Made by a program: the position numbers and the translations under genes. A stretch of DNA of 64,000 nt from Litorivita sp040371945 (GTDB taxonomy: Bacteria; Pseudomonadota; Alphaproteobacteria; Rhodobacterales; Rhodobacteraceae), in the NCBI RefSeq assembly GCF_040371945.1, contig NZ_BAABWS010000002.1:558001-622000 (forward strand), written 5' to 3'. Within the stretch, counting starts at the first letter, position 1, and the number at the start of each line of letters is the position of its first letter. Positions 8,311-16,729 of the stretch are shown here, in pieces. The notes beneath the pieces are model-generated. The model was not told where the DNA came from and did not search any database. It saw only the letters and a program-made list of their open reading frames with translations.

Positions 8311-8829
8311 TCAGGCCGCCTCGGCCTTGACACGGCGCGCTTGCAAAAGCGGGCAGGAGACCTCAAGCCCGTCGGCATAGATCACATGTTCGCGGTCGAA
8401 TTCGACGATATGCAGCGTCACGTCGCGGGCGGCCTGCAAGGTGACAAATTCGCCATCGGCCAAACGGCGCGCGGGCACCAATGCCTGTTTGCTGCCGAAC
8501 AGCGCCTCGGCGCGCCAATCGCGGATCAGCACCTCTTGGCTCGCGGGCAAGGTCACATCGCTTTCGGGGCGCGCATGGCCCAAAGATCCGGCCTTGATAT
8601 GAACGGTTTCGATATGCGCCAAACGGCGGTGCACGGCGCGCACCACGGCCATGCCGCTGTCACGGGTGATGACCCGATCTCCGGGGGATAGGAATTCCAC
8701 CGGCATTTCGCCTTCAAGGGTCAAGACGACGCTACCGGCCATAAGGCCTTGGTTGCGTTGGAGTTCTTCACTATGCGCTGCCTCGGCAGATTGCTCTGCT
8801 GCGGTGCGCCGGACCGTATTCGGTTTCAT
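8311..8829 (-). CDS. Hint domain-containing protein
   Basis: A 172-residue protein made mostly of one Hint (Hedgehog/intein-type) module: GLMAGSVVLTLEGEMPVEFLSPGDRVITRDSG, then VRAVHRRL, PASQEVLIRDWRAEALFG and a C-terminal DREHVIYADGLEVSCPLL. Stand-alone Hint proteins are common in Rhodobacterales, and their role is not established. The usual first cysteine or serine of a self-splicing domain is not at the N-terminus, and there is no flanking extein, so splicing is unlikely. A TTG 27 bp upstream is an alternative start; the ATG at 8829 is preferred. Convergent with the NAD(P)H-hydrate repair gene. Confidence 0.8.
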   Translation of the reverse strand: MKPNTVRRTAAEQSAEAAHSEELQRNQGLMAGSVVLTLEGEMPVEFLSPGDRVITRDSGMAVVRAVHRRLAHIETVHIKAGSLGHARPESDVTLPASQEVLIRDWRAEALFGSKQALVPARRLADGEFVTLQAARDVTLHIVEFDREHVIYADGLEVSCPLLQARRVKAEAA

Positions 8830-8998
8830 GGCGTTTCTCGCTGTTATCTGCCTCAATTTATTAACCTAGATTAAGGCAGCATTAAGGACATTCCTAGGGC
8901 ATTTCACGGCCCGCGCGCCCATTGCGCCGCGGTTGTGACCGCGATGCCATGGGCGCGCATTAGGGTGTTTCCTCAATGAATCGAGAGAGATGCGAGGA

Positions 8999-11536
8999 TC
9001 AGGCGACATCAGCCTCGTCATAACCCGCGCCGGCCTCGTCTCCGGCGAAATCGTCGTAACCGTCGCTTTTTGCCGTTCCATCGACGCTAAAGAAGCCGAT
9101 CAGATCGCGCAACGTCTCGCTGTTGCGGGCGAGGGTCTCGGTGACGGCGGCATATTGCTGTGTCAACTCGGCGTTCTGGTTGGTGGCCACGGCGATTTCG
9201 GCCACGGCGCCCTGCGCGGTTTGCGCGCGCTCGTTTTGCGCGCTGGAGCGTTCGGCAATCGCCGAGATCATCACCACCAAGGGTTCGATCCCCTCTTGGA
9301 TCTGTTCGAAAACCTCGCCGCTGCCCTTCACATGGCGCGCGCTGCCTTCGACCTCGCGCACGTTCTCGGCGATCAGCGCGGCGATCTGTTGCGATGCATC
9401 GGCGCAGCGCGCCGCCAGCCCGCGCACCTCGGTCGCCACCACGGCAAAGCCCTTGCCCGCCGATCCGGCCCGCGCCGCCTCGACCGAGGCATTGAGCGCC
9501 AGAAGATTGGTCTGGAAGGCGATCTCGTCGATGGTGCTGGTGATTTCGGCAATGCGGCTGGAGGCGGTTTCCACATGACCCATGGCGGTGATCGCCTCGC
9601 TGACCGTGCGGGCGCCGCCTTCGGCCACATCGCGCAGGGTCTGCGCCATTTTCGCGCCGCCATCGGCCTCTTTGGCATTGTCGCTGGCCCCGCGGGCGAG
9701 GGCCGAGATGGTCTCGCTCGACGATTGCACGGCGGCGTTTTGCTCTTCGGTGCGCGCGGCCAGTTCGACCCCCGAACGCCCGAGGTTGTCCGCCGTCTCT
9801 CCGACCAGCCGCGCCGATCCGGTGATGTCATTGACGATCTCGGCCAGAACCTGCGTGGTGCGATGGGCGGCGTCGCGGATATCGCGGAACACACCTTGGT
9901 GATCGGCGCGCATCTCGCGGGTCAAATCGCCCTCGGCCAATCCGGCCAGAACCATGCGGATGTCTTCCAGCCCGCTTTGCGTCACCTGCGAAATCCGGTT
10001 CACGCCTTGCGACAATTCAAGGAAGGTGCCGACCTTATCCTCTTCGGGCACGCGCTGCGAGAAATCCCCGTTCGAGCAGGCCTCGACAACCTTGGCCAAT
10101 TCGGCAGAGGCCTTGGCATCGCGCTCGGCGGCGGCTTCGCGCTCGGCGCGCTGCTTGGCCTCAAAGCGTTGCTGCGTCTCGATCGCCTCGCCCGACAGTT
10201 TCACGATGTCATTGATCGCGGCGCTGAGCGTGTGGAAGGTGCCGGACTTGTTTTGCAGATCGATAAAGAGGTCGAATTGCCCCTCCTTGCAGCGGGCAAT
10301 CACCTCGGCGATTTCCTCGACGGCGGTTTTGCGCGCCGCATCCTCGGCGGCAATCGCGGCTTGGCGCGCTGCACCATTGTCGCGAAACACCCGCAACCCG
10401 CTGGCGATCTGGCCCAATTCATGACGGCGCACATCGGGGATCGACACATCGGTATTGCCATCGGCCAATTCCGCCATCGGCGCGAGAATTTGTGCCAAGG
10501 CCTTGCGATAGCTGCGATAAATCGCAAAGCAGAACACACCGGACAAGAGCAGGGCCACGCCCAGAAGGATGAAGTTTTGCATCACGGCTGCCTGCGCTGC
10601 GCCAGCTGCGGCATCGGCGTCGGCTTGCAAAATCTCGCCACTTGCGTTCTCGAGCGCGAGCAGGGCTTCGATCTTGGTGGTGATGGCGGCGAACCATTTG
10701 TCGACGGTGATCTCGCCCATGGCCAAGGCATCATCATCGAGAATATAGGCGCGCCATTCGTCGATCTGCAGCGCCGCATCGCTCATCAGAGCTTCTTGCA
10801 ACTGCGCGCCCACCGAATCGTTGGAGGTGGCCAGAATGTGGTTTTGCAAGGCGCGTTGCTGGTCGATCAGCCCGCGAAACCGCGCGAGGGTTTGCATCTC
10901 GAAAACGCCGGTGCCGGTGTCGCCGGAGGCGGCCTCAAGCCCGCCTGCGCCCACCGCGCGCTCCAGCCCCGCCATGTCCTTGGCGGCCAGAAGCGTCGAA
11001 TGGCGCTGCATCAGATAGGACAGCCGCCCCGACGGCACGCTTTGCGCCAGATCGCCCACAGCGGCAAAGGCCGCATGGTGGAAATTGGTGTAATTGCCCG
11101 CCGCTTCCAAAGGCGCAATCTCGAAGGCGTCCACCGCCGCGCGCCCCGCCAGAAGCGTGGCCAGATGTTGCGAAAGCGCCTGCACCCGCTCGGCGGCGGA
11201 GGGCGGCAAAAGCGGCAAGGCCTCGGCAATATCGGCGTCAAACGTCGCCCGTTCCAGATCGACACGGCTGCGTTGCTCTTGCAATTCTGCGGTGAATTTC
11301 TCGCCCCGAGAGGTGAGGAAGACCACGCTCATGCCGCGTTCGGTTTGCAACTCATGCACCAATTTGCCCACCTCGCGCGTCAGTGCGGCGTAATGGGGCA
11401 ACGAGCCAAGCTCGCGCGAGCGGTCCATTTTGTCGCGAAGCTGCATTTGCGCGAAAAACAGCGCCACCGCGAATCCGATCGCGATGAACAAAAACATGAT
11501 GTGACCGATGGAGAGCCTTGTGACGATACGGGACAT
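8999..11536 (-). CDS. Methyl-accepting chemotaxis protein with NIT sensor domain
   Basis: An 845-residue inner-membrane chemoreceptor. Membrane segments lie at about residues 12-30 and 320-340. Between them is a periplasmic nitrate/nitrite-sensing type (NIT) domain, recognisable by HELQTERGMSVVFL near residue 62. A HAMP region follows (about 341-395), then linker repeats and the MCP signalling domain with the conserved hairpin tip region IDEIAFQTNLLALNASVEAARAG and GKGFAVVATEVRGLA. It should relay ligand state to CheA/CheW. No che genes are nearby, so it is an orphan receptor. Actual binding of nitrate is an inference from the domain name only. Confidence 0.93.
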   Translation of the reverse strand: MSRIVTRLSIGHIMFLFIAIGFAVALFFAQMQLRDKMDRSRELGSLPHYAALTREVGKLVHELQTERGMSVVFLTSRGEKFTAELQEQRSRVDLERATFDADIAEALPLLPPSAAERVQALSQHLATLLAGRAAVDAFEIAPLEAAGNYTNFHHAAFAAVGDLAQSVPSGRLSYLMQRHSTLLAAKDMAGLERAVGAGGLEAASGDTGTGVFEMQTLARFRGLIDQQRALQNHILATSNDSVGAQLQEALMSDAALQIDEWRAYILDDDALAMGEITVDKWFAAITTKIEALLALENASGEILQADADAAAGAAQAAVMQNFILLGVALLLSGVFCFAIYRSYRKALAQILAPMAELADGNTDVSIPDVRRHELGQIASGLRVFRDNGAARQAAIAAEDAARKTAVEEIAEVIARCKEGQFDLFIDLQNKSGTFHTLSAAINDIVKLSGEAIETQQRFEAKQRAEREAAAERDAKASAELAKVVEACSNGDFSQRVPEEDKVGTFLELSQGVNRISQVTQSGLEDIRMVLAGLAEGDLTREMRADHQGVFRDIRDAAHRTTQVLAEIVNDITGSARLVGETADNLGRSGVELAARTEEQNAAVQSSSETISALARGASDNAKEADGGAKMAQTLRDVAEGGARTVSEAITAMGHVETASSRIAEITSTIDEIAFQTNLLALNASVEAARAGSAGKGFAVVATEVRGLAARCADASQQIAALIAENVREVEGSARHVKGSGEVFEQIQEGIEPLVVMISAIAERSSAQNERAQTAQGAVAEIAVATNQNAELTQQYAAVTETLARNSETLRDLIGFFSVDGTAKSDGYDDFAGDEAGAGYDEADVA

Positions 11537-11796
11537 GCGTGACCTCGGGTTTTGAAACGGGTTTGGACCCCGTGTAGCAAGTCAATCGCCAAGAATTCGT
11601 TACCCTACGTCGGGCGGGCGCGGCGATTTATGTCGCATTTGAGCAGTGCCGACCGCGCCAGCCCCCTTTCGGCAAGGCCCGCGCCGCCGCCCTGCGCCAT
11701 CTCGATCAAGGCGTGATTTTCCACTCGCCACCGGTTTGAGGATTTGCTATTGCACGGCTCACCCGACCACGGCGCGCAGGCGCGGGGCGGGCGGAT

Positions 11797-11881
11797 GCGG
11801 GTGTGGCGGAATTGGTAGACGCACCAGATTTAGGTTCTGGCGCCGCAAGGCGTGGGGGTTCAAGTCCCTTCACCCGCACCA
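11797..11881 (+). tRNA. tRNA-Leu, anticodon TAG
   Basis: A full cloverleaf: 7-bp acceptor stem GCGGGTG with CACCCGC, D-loop GGAATTGGTAGACGC, anticodon stem CCAGA/TCTGG with loop TTTAGGT (anticodon TAG at 11831-11833), a long type II variable arm CGCCGCAAGGCG, T-arm GGGGGTTCAAGTCCC, discriminator A and encoded CCA. The long variable arm and anticodon identify leucine. It stands alone; no T-rich terminator directly follows. Confidence 0.97.
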
Positions 11882-11994
11882 CAGGTTTTCAACACACACA
11901 GCCGCCCGTCACGGCAAAATGGCACGCGGCAGGGCGCCGATGCGGCAGCTTTGATCGCTGGCCGCCCGCGCAGGCCACAAAATTGCACAGCCAC

Positions 11995-12025
11995 AAAAAA
12001 AACGGGCCGCAGATGCAGCCCGTTT
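11995..12025 (-). terminator. Terminator of the VPLPA-CTERM gene
   Basis: A stem AAACGGGC/GCCCGTTT with a 10-base loop, followed on the minus strand by an uninterrupted T run. It is 19 bp past the stop of the minus-strand gene. Confidence 0.75.
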
Positions 12026-12044
12026 GTTGTTATATCCCAATCGC

Positions 12045-12623
12045 TTATGCGGCTTTCTTGCGCCGCGCGGTAAAGCCCAGAGCGCCCAGACCGACGAGCA
12101 GCAACGGCATCGCCGCAGGCAGCGGCACCGCAGGGGCGGCTTCGGAAATCGACCAGTTGCCGGCCTCTGAATAGGGATCCGCGAAGCCAAAGTTGGATCC
12201 GCCCGACACGCCTAAACCGGTGTTATAGTGGTAGGCAGAGGCGCCAAAGTTATCCACGCCATTATCGGTGAAGGAACCATAGAAGGTGCTGCTGCCCGAG
12301 ATATTGCCGCCGGCATCGGTGCTGAAACGGGTCACGCCGGTGTTTCCGCCGAACGTATATTCCGTCCCCGCCCCCCAATAGGCCGAATAGCTGCCGATGG
12401 TGATCGTCGTGCTGAGGAAGTCCTGATCGGTGAAAACCGTGGAGATCGACGAGCCGCCATTGTCGGCCAAAAGGCTGACGGTCACGGTGTCGCCCGCCTC
12501 GAAATATCCGGCCAGACCGGTTTCCACGGTCGATGTATATTCGATTGTGTATGTTGCCGCATTGGCAAGCCCCGCCGCCGCGACGGTGCCTGCAAGAACC
12601 AAAGACCCAATGATACGCTTCAT
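12045..12623 (-). CDS. VPLPA-CTERM sorting domain protein, exported
   Basis: A 192-residue secreted protein. An N-terminal signal peptide (MKRIIGSLVLAGTVAAAGLANA) is followed by a Ser/Thr/Gly/Tyr-rich beta-type mature region. The C-terminus has the sorting signature PAVPLPAAMPLLLVGLGALGF ending in ARRKKAA: the VPLPA motif, one membrane segment and a basic tail. Such tails are recognised by exosortase-type systems and are often linked to exopolysaccharide loci, but no exosortase is present here. The function of the mature part is unknown. The start at 12623 is fixed by the signal peptide; the extra 14 codons upstream are probably untranslated. Confidence 0.88.
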   Translation of the reverse strand: MKRIIGSLVLAGTVAAAGLANAATYTIEYTSTVETGLAGYFEAGDTVTVSLLADNGGSSISTVFTDQDFLSTTITIGSYSAYWGAGTEYTFGGNTGVTRFSTDAGGNISGSSTFYGSFTDNGVDNFGASAYHYNTGLGVSGGSNFGFADPYSEAGNWSISEAAPAVPLPAAMPLLLVGLGALGFTARRKKAA

Positions 12624-12643
12624 AAAAATACTCCCATAAATCC

Positions 12644-12663
12644 GTTGGATGAAATTATCCAAC
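12644..12663. promoter_or_regulatory. Inverted repeat upstream of the VPLPA-CTERM gene
   Basis: A perfect 7-bp inverted repeat GTTGGAT-6 nt-ATCCAAC, centred about 30 bp upstream of the VPLPA-CTERM start codon. It could be an operator or a hairpin in the mRNA leader; no T tract follows, so it is not a terminator. Confidence 0.4.
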
Positions 12664-12887
12664 AAAACGAACCTATCGCAATCGGGCGCAAATAGACAGG
12701 GATTTCAAAAACCTGCGCCGCGCGCCGCCAAAGACTGCGCGCGGGGGCGCAGGGCGCAAAAATGCCCGCCTTGCGCCTTGCTGCACAAGACTCTGCTTGC
12801 ATGCGCCGCGCGCCGCACCTAGAAGGGCGCTTGATTTATATAGGGGCGCGGAGCGCCTCGCCGGATGAAGATGTAAAGGACGAGAAC

Positions 12888-14222
12888 ATGCAGGTCACCG
12901 AGACCCTCAACGAAGGCCTCAAGCGCGCCTATTCGATCACCGTCACCGCGGCGGAGCTCGATGCCAAAGTCAACGAAAAGCTGGTCGAAGCGCAGCCCGA
13001 AGTCGAAATGAAGGGCTTTCGCAAGGGCAAGGTCCCGATGGCGCTTTTGAAAAAGCAATTCGGCCCGCGCGTTTTGGGCGAAGCCATGCAAGAAGCCGTT
13101 GACGGCGCCATGTCCGAGCATTTCGAAAAAACCGGTGATCGCCCCGCGATGCAGCCCGACGTCAAAATGGCCGATGGCGAGAACTGGAAAGAGGGCGACG
13201 ACGTTCTGGTCAATATGTCCTACGAAAAACTGCCCGAAATCCCCGAAGTGGATCTGGCCAAGCTCAAGCTTGAAAAACTCGTCGCCAAGGCCGATGACGC
13301 TGCAGTGGACGAGGCGCTCGCCAATCTGGCCGAAACCGCCCAAGATTTCGCAGACCGCAAAAAAGGCTCCAAGGCCAAAGACGGCGATCAGGTCGTGTTT
13401 GATTTCCTCGGCAAAGTCGATGACGTCGCCTTCGACGGCGGCTCGGCCGAAGATTACCCGCTGGTGCTTGGTTCCGGCAGCTTCATCCCCGGTTTCGAAG
13501 AGCAGCTTGTCGGCGTGAAAGCGGGCGAGGAAAAAGCCGTCACCGTGACCTTCCCCGAAGATTACCAAGCCGAAAACCTCGCCGGTAAAGAGGCCGTGTT
13601 CGATTGCACCATCAAAGCGGTCAAAGAACCCAAAGCCGCCGAAGTGAACGACGAATTGGCCAAGAAATTCGGTGCCGAAGACCTCGCCGCGCTCAAGGGC
13701 CAGATCGCCGAGCGCCTTGAGGCCGAATATGCCGGTGCCGCGCGCGCCTTGATGAAGCGCGAGCTTCTCGATGCGCTCGACAAAGAGGTCTCTTTCGACC
13801 TGCCGCCCTCCTTGGTCGAGGCCGAAGCCGGTCAGATCGCGCACCAGCTGTGGCACGAGGAAAACCCCGATGTGACCGATCACAACCACGATCCCATCGA
13901 GCCGACCGCCGAGCATAACGAATTGGCCGAACGCCGCGTGCGCCTTGGCCTTCTGCTCGCCGATCTGGGCCAGAAAGCCGAAGTCGAAGTGACCGACGCC
14001 GAGATGACCCAAGCGATCATGAACCAAGCCCGCCAATATCCGGGTCAAGAGCGTCAGTTCTTCGAGTTCATCCAGCAAAACCAGCAGATGCAACAGCAGC
14101 TGCGCGCGCCTTTGTTCGAGGATAAGGTTGTCGATCACGCTTTCTCGCTGGCGAAAGTCACCGAAAAAGAGATCAGCAAAGACGATCTGCAAAAAGCCGT
14201 CGAGGCGCTCGACGACGAATAA
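12888..14222 (+). CDS. tig: Trigger factor, ribosome-associated chaperone
   Basis: A 444-residue chaperone that binds the ribosomal exit tunnel and nascent chains. The N-terminal domain has the ribosome-docking signature GFRKGKVP. The middle FKBP-type PPIase domain (about residues 155-250) includes FLGKVDDVAFDGGSAEDYPLVLG and the PGFE segment, and the C-terminal helical arm domain is complete, ending in an acidic tail. The start at 12888 (MQVTETLNEGL) is the family start; the frame is open 42 codons upstream but that part is promoter-like, with TATATA at 12837-12842. It is usually followed by clpP in other bacteria, but not here. Confidence 0.97.
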   Translation: MQVTETLNEGLKRAYSITVTAAELDAKVNEKLVEAQPEVEMKGFRKGKVPMALLKKQFGPRVLGEAMQEAVDGAMSEHFEKTGDRPAMQPDVKMADGENWKEGDDVLVNMSYEKLPEIPEVDLAKLKLEKLVAKADDAAVDEALANLAETAQDFADRKKGSKAKDGDQVVFDFLGKVDDVAFDGGSAEDYPLVLGSGSFIPGFEEQLVGVKAGEEKAVTVTFPEDYQAENLAGKEAVFDCTIKAVKEPKAAEVNDELAKKFGAEDLAALKGQIAERLEAEYAGAARALMKRELLDALDKEVSFDLPPSLVEAEAGQIAHQLWHEENPDVTDHNHDPIEPTAEHNELAERRVRLGLLLADLGQKAEVEVTDAEMTQAIMNQARQYPGQERQFFEFIQQNQQMQQQLRAPLFEDKVVDHAFSLAKVTEKEISKDDLQKAVEALDDE

Positions 14223-14549
14223 TCCGCGCGCCGGATCGATATCTATTGCGAAGGGCCGCCCGTTCGGGGCGGCCCTTTTGCGTTGCGGCTCCGGCACCCG
14301 CCCGCGCGGGACATTGCGGCGCGATCTTGCCAAAGTCCCTGACAAAAGACCCTGACAAGACCATGCGGGCGCGGTTCGGGCGCAGGAGGGCTTGTCATCC
14401 CCCCGCGCGCCGCGCCACACTGCGCCTTATCGCCGGTGCGCGCCCCGATGGCGGGGCCGTTTCGCACCGACGCGATACCGACAAAATACCGACGTGATAC
14501 CGACGCGCCAAAACGGCGCTCGGCCCGCGCCGCGCGAGGGAGGAAGAAC
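14223..14549. other. 327-bp intergenic region, tig to DUF1330 gene
   Basis: It holds the tig terminator and then GC-rich sequence without a supported gene. At 14475-14504 the motif ATACCGAC occurs three times with an 11-bp period, a helical-phase spacing, just upstream of the DUF1330 gene. No clear promoter was recognised. Confidence 0.5.
14251..14279 (+). terminator. Intrinsic terminator of tig
   Basis: A perfect 11-bp stem AAGGGCCGCCC/GGGCGGCCCTT with a 5-base loop and a short T run, 28 bp past the tig stop. Confidence 0.85.
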
Positions 14550-14972
14550 ATGGACTATCTGGGGTTCGACAAGGCCACATTCGAGGCCTTCAAAGCCGAT
14601 GATCGGGCAGGGCCGATCCATATGCTCAACTTGGTCAAACTCAAAACCACCGCCACCTATGAGGACGGCAGCACCTGCAGCGGCGCCGAGGCCTATGCCG
14701 CCTATGGCCGCGAGAGCCAGCCGGTGTTCGACCGCCTCGGCGGGCGCATCGTGTGGCGCGGCAAGATGGAGCTGATGGTCATCGGGCCCAAGGACGGATC
14801 GGAGGCTTGGGACCTGTGTTTCATCGCCGAATATCCCAGCCCCGCCGCATTTGTCGAAATGGTCTATGACCCGCAATATCGTAAGGCCATGCGCCACCGC
14901 CAAGCGGGCGTGCAAACCTCGCGTCTGGTGCGGATGATGCCGCAAGAGGCGGGCGAGAATTTCGGCCAGTAA
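14550..14972 (+). CDS. DUF1330 domain-containing protein
   Basis: A 140-residue protein of the DUF1330 family, a small ferredoxin-like (dimeric alpha-beta barrel) fold. It shows PIHMLNLVKLK near the N-terminus, YAAYGRESQPVFDRLGGRIVW in the middle and YPSPAAFVEMVYDPQYRKAMRHRQAG near the end, the family's typical order. The function is unknown. A good ribosome-binding site (GAGGAAG) precedes the ATG at 14550. It converges with the ribosomal operon and shares a two-way terminator with it. Confidence 0.85.
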   Translation: MDYLGFDKATFEAFKADDRAGPIHMLNLVKLKTTATYEDGSTCSGAEAYAAYGRESQPVFDRLGGRIVWRGKMELMVIGPKDGSEAWDLCFIAEYPSPAAFVEMVYDPQYRKAMRHRQAGVQTSRLVRMMPQEAGENFGQ

Positions 14973-14990
14973 CCGCCTGCGCGGCACGTA

Positions 14991-15021
14991 AAAAGGGCCG
15001 CGCATCTCTGCGCGGCCCTTT
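14991..15021. terminator. Bidirectional terminator, DUF1330 gene and rplI operon
   Basis: A perfect 12-bp stem AAAGGGCCGCGC/GCGCGGCCCTTT with a 6-base loop between two convergent genes. Five A residues on the left give a T5 run for the minus-strand ribosomal operon; the plus-strand tail is weaker (TTT). Confidence 0.85.
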
Positions 15022-15046
15022 GAATTTATCGTTGCATTGAAAAGGC

Positions 15047-15676
15047 TTACGCCTCTTCTTCGCCCTCGGCAGGGGTCTCTTCGGCAGGGGCGGCTTCGAC
15101 CAGTTCGTCGTCCTCCGCTGCGGCCGCGCCGATGTCTTCGAACAGCTCGGCGATCTCGAATTCCGCTTCGGCTTCCGCCTCGGCTGCGAGCTCTTGGATC
15201 GATTTGCCCGAGGCCTGCAATTCGGCTTCTTCCACCGAACGCGCGACGTTCATGACGATGGTCACGGTGACTTCGGGGTGCAGCTTGACCGACACGTCGT
15301 GCAGGCCGAGGTCTTTGATCGGGTTGATCAAAGCGACCTGCTTGCGGTCCACCGAGAAGCCTTCGGCGGTGGCGGCTTCTGCGGCGTCACGCGGGGTGAC
15401 CGAACCGTAGAGCGAACCGGCGTCAGAAGCCGAGCGGATGACGATGAACTGCTGCCCATCGAGCTTGGCGCCCAGTGCATCGGCTTCTTTTTTGGTCTCA
15501 AGGTTGCGCGCTTCGAGCTGCGCTTTTTGCGCTTCAAAGCTTGCCACATTGGCCGAAGAGGCGGTCAACGCCTTGCCCTGCGGCAACAGGTAGTTGCGCG
15601 CATAGCCGGATTTGACGTCAACGACGTCACCCATTTGGCCAAGCTTGGCCACACGTTCGAGAAGGATAACTTGCAT
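15047..15676 (-). CDS. rplI: 50S ribosomal protein L9 with long acidic tail
   Basis: A 209-residue L9. The N-terminal domain (MQVILLERVAKLGQMGDVVDVKSGYARNYLLP) binds 23S rRNA, and the C-terminal domain runs to about residue 150 after a helical linker. The family is usually near 150 residues; here about 50 extra residues follow, rich in Glu and Ala (AEAEAEFEIAELFEDIG and a terminal EETPAEGEEEA). Similar tails occur in Rhodobacterales; their role is unknown. Last gene of the rpsF-rpsR-rplI operon, 11 bp after rpsR. Confidence 0.97.
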   Translation of the reverse strand: MQVILLERVAKLGQMGDVVDVKSGYARNYLLPQGKALTASSANVASFEAQKAQLEARNLETKKEADALGAKLDGQQFIVIRSASDAGSLYGSVTPRDAAEAATAEGFSVDRKQVALINPIKDLGLHDVSVKLHPEVTVTIVMNVARSVEEAELQASGKSIQELAAEAEAEAEFEIAELFEDIGAAAAEDDELVEAAPAEETPAEGEEEA

Positions 15677-15687
15677 GTGCTTTCTCC

Positions 15688-15915
15688 TTACTTCACGGCG
15701 TAGGGAAGCAGGGCGAGGAAGCGGGCGCGTTTGATGGCGCGCGACAGCTCACGTTGCTTCTTGGCCGAAACGGCGGTGATGCGCGACGGAACGATCTTGC
15801 CACGCTCAGAGATATAGCGCTGCAGCAGTTTCGTGTCTTTGTAGTCGATCGCAGGTGCATTGTCGCCCGAGAAGGGGCAGACTTTGCGGCGGCGGAAAAA
15901 CGGTTTGGTAGCCAT
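15688..15915 (-). CDS. rpsR: 30S ribosomal protein S18
   Basis: A 75-residue S18 of normal length, binding 16S rRNA next to S6 on the platform of the small subunit. Key segments are FFRRRKVCPFSG, IDYKDTKLLQRYISERGKIVPSRIT and the basic helix REL SRAIKRARFLALLPY. It is the middle gene of the operon, between rpsF and rplI. Confidence 0.98.
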   Translation of the reverse strand: MATKPFFRRRKVCPFSGDNAPAIDYKDTKLLQRYISERGKIVPSRITAVSAKKQRELSRAIKRARFLALLPYAVK

Positions 15916-15943
15916 TGTTTAGCGTCCTTTTCTCAAGCGTTGA

Positions 15944-16348
15944 TTAGCGACGGTCGCCGCGATCACCGCGGTCGCCACGATCACCGCGGTCTCCACGATC
16001 ACCGCGCGGGCCGCGGTCACGTTCGTCACGTTTTTGCATTTGCACCGAGGGACCCTCGGCGTGCTCGTCAACCTTGATGGTCAGAACGCGCATGACATCG
16101 TCATGCAAACGCATCAGGCGCTCCATTTCTTGCACGGCAGCGGCGGGCGCGTCCGAGCGCAAGAAGGCATAATGGCCTTTGCGGTTCTTGTTGATTTTGT
16201 AAGCCATCGTTTTGACGCCCCAATACTCGTGATCCACGAGTTTGCCGCCGTTGTCGGCGAGGACGGTGCCAAAATGTTCGATAAGGCCTTCAGCTTGCGT
16301 GTTGGACAAGTCCTGACGCGAGATGAATACATGCTCATAAAGCGGCAT
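15944..16348 (-). CDS. rpsF: 30S ribosomal protein S6 with Arg-Gly-Asp repeat tail
   Basis: A 134-residue S6, partner of S18. The core (MPLYEHVFISRQDLSNTQAE to VDEHAEGPS) is followed by a charged tail made of repeated GDR triplets (about six copies), encoded by an imperfect 9-bp DNA repeat at about 15944-16015. In E. coli the S6 tail is polyglutamylated; here a basic/acidic repeat replaces it. The start at 16348 is the family start. First gene of the ribosomal operon. Confidence 0.97.
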   Translation of the reverse strand: MPLYEHVFISRQDLSNTQAEGLIEHFGTVLADNGGKLVDHEYWGVKTMAYKINKNRKGHYAFLRSDAPAAAVQEMERLMRLHDDVMRVLTIKVDEHAEGPSVQMQKRDERDRGPRGDRGDRGDRGDRGDRGDRR

Positions 16349-16729
16349 GTGCTCTCCATTCATTTTTCAGGCGCATTTCATAGGACGGGCAAGACCACCG
16401 TGTCGCGGCCCATCCACGAGAGACTGCGCGGTTCAATCGATTTGCGCACGGTGAAGGCGCCTCTTAGCTCGGATTTATCTGCCGCGCAAGGCCTGCTGTG
16501 CCTCTTGGGGGCGCGCCGTCGCGGGCCGCTATATATAGCGGTGAAAACGGGTCTCGCGGCGCAAGCGTCGCATGAATGCCACAGCTTGCGCAGCGGTCGC
16601 GATTTGACCCGATGGCTGCCTCATTTCCGTCCAAATCTTAACCCAAGGTTAACCACAACAACAGCGCCACGGCCAAAGTGCCATGCAAACAAAGGCGCAG
16701 CAGTGAAGAAACCCGAAAGGAAACCCGTT
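16349..16729. other. 381-bp divergent intergenic region with a 16-bp palindrome
   Basis: It lies between rpsF (minus) and a membrane-protein gene (plus) and should hold both promoters. At 16526-16541 is a perfect palindrome CCGCTATATATAGCGG whose core resembles a -10 box on both strands. No gene is supported within it. Confidence 0.5.

Noticed and set aside
8311..8829. Intein
   Set aside because: No host protein flanks the Hint domain, and the usual N-terminal Cys/Ser and C-terminal Asn boundary are not in place.
8990..11542. An 850-codon plus-strand frame opposite the chemoreceptor
   Set aside because: The minus strand has clear NIT, HAMP and MCP domains; the antisense product is rich in G, A, R, H and Q without domains.
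12819..14420. A 533-codon minus-strand frame opposite trigger factor
   Set aside because: Trigger factor motifs are unambiguous on the plus strand.
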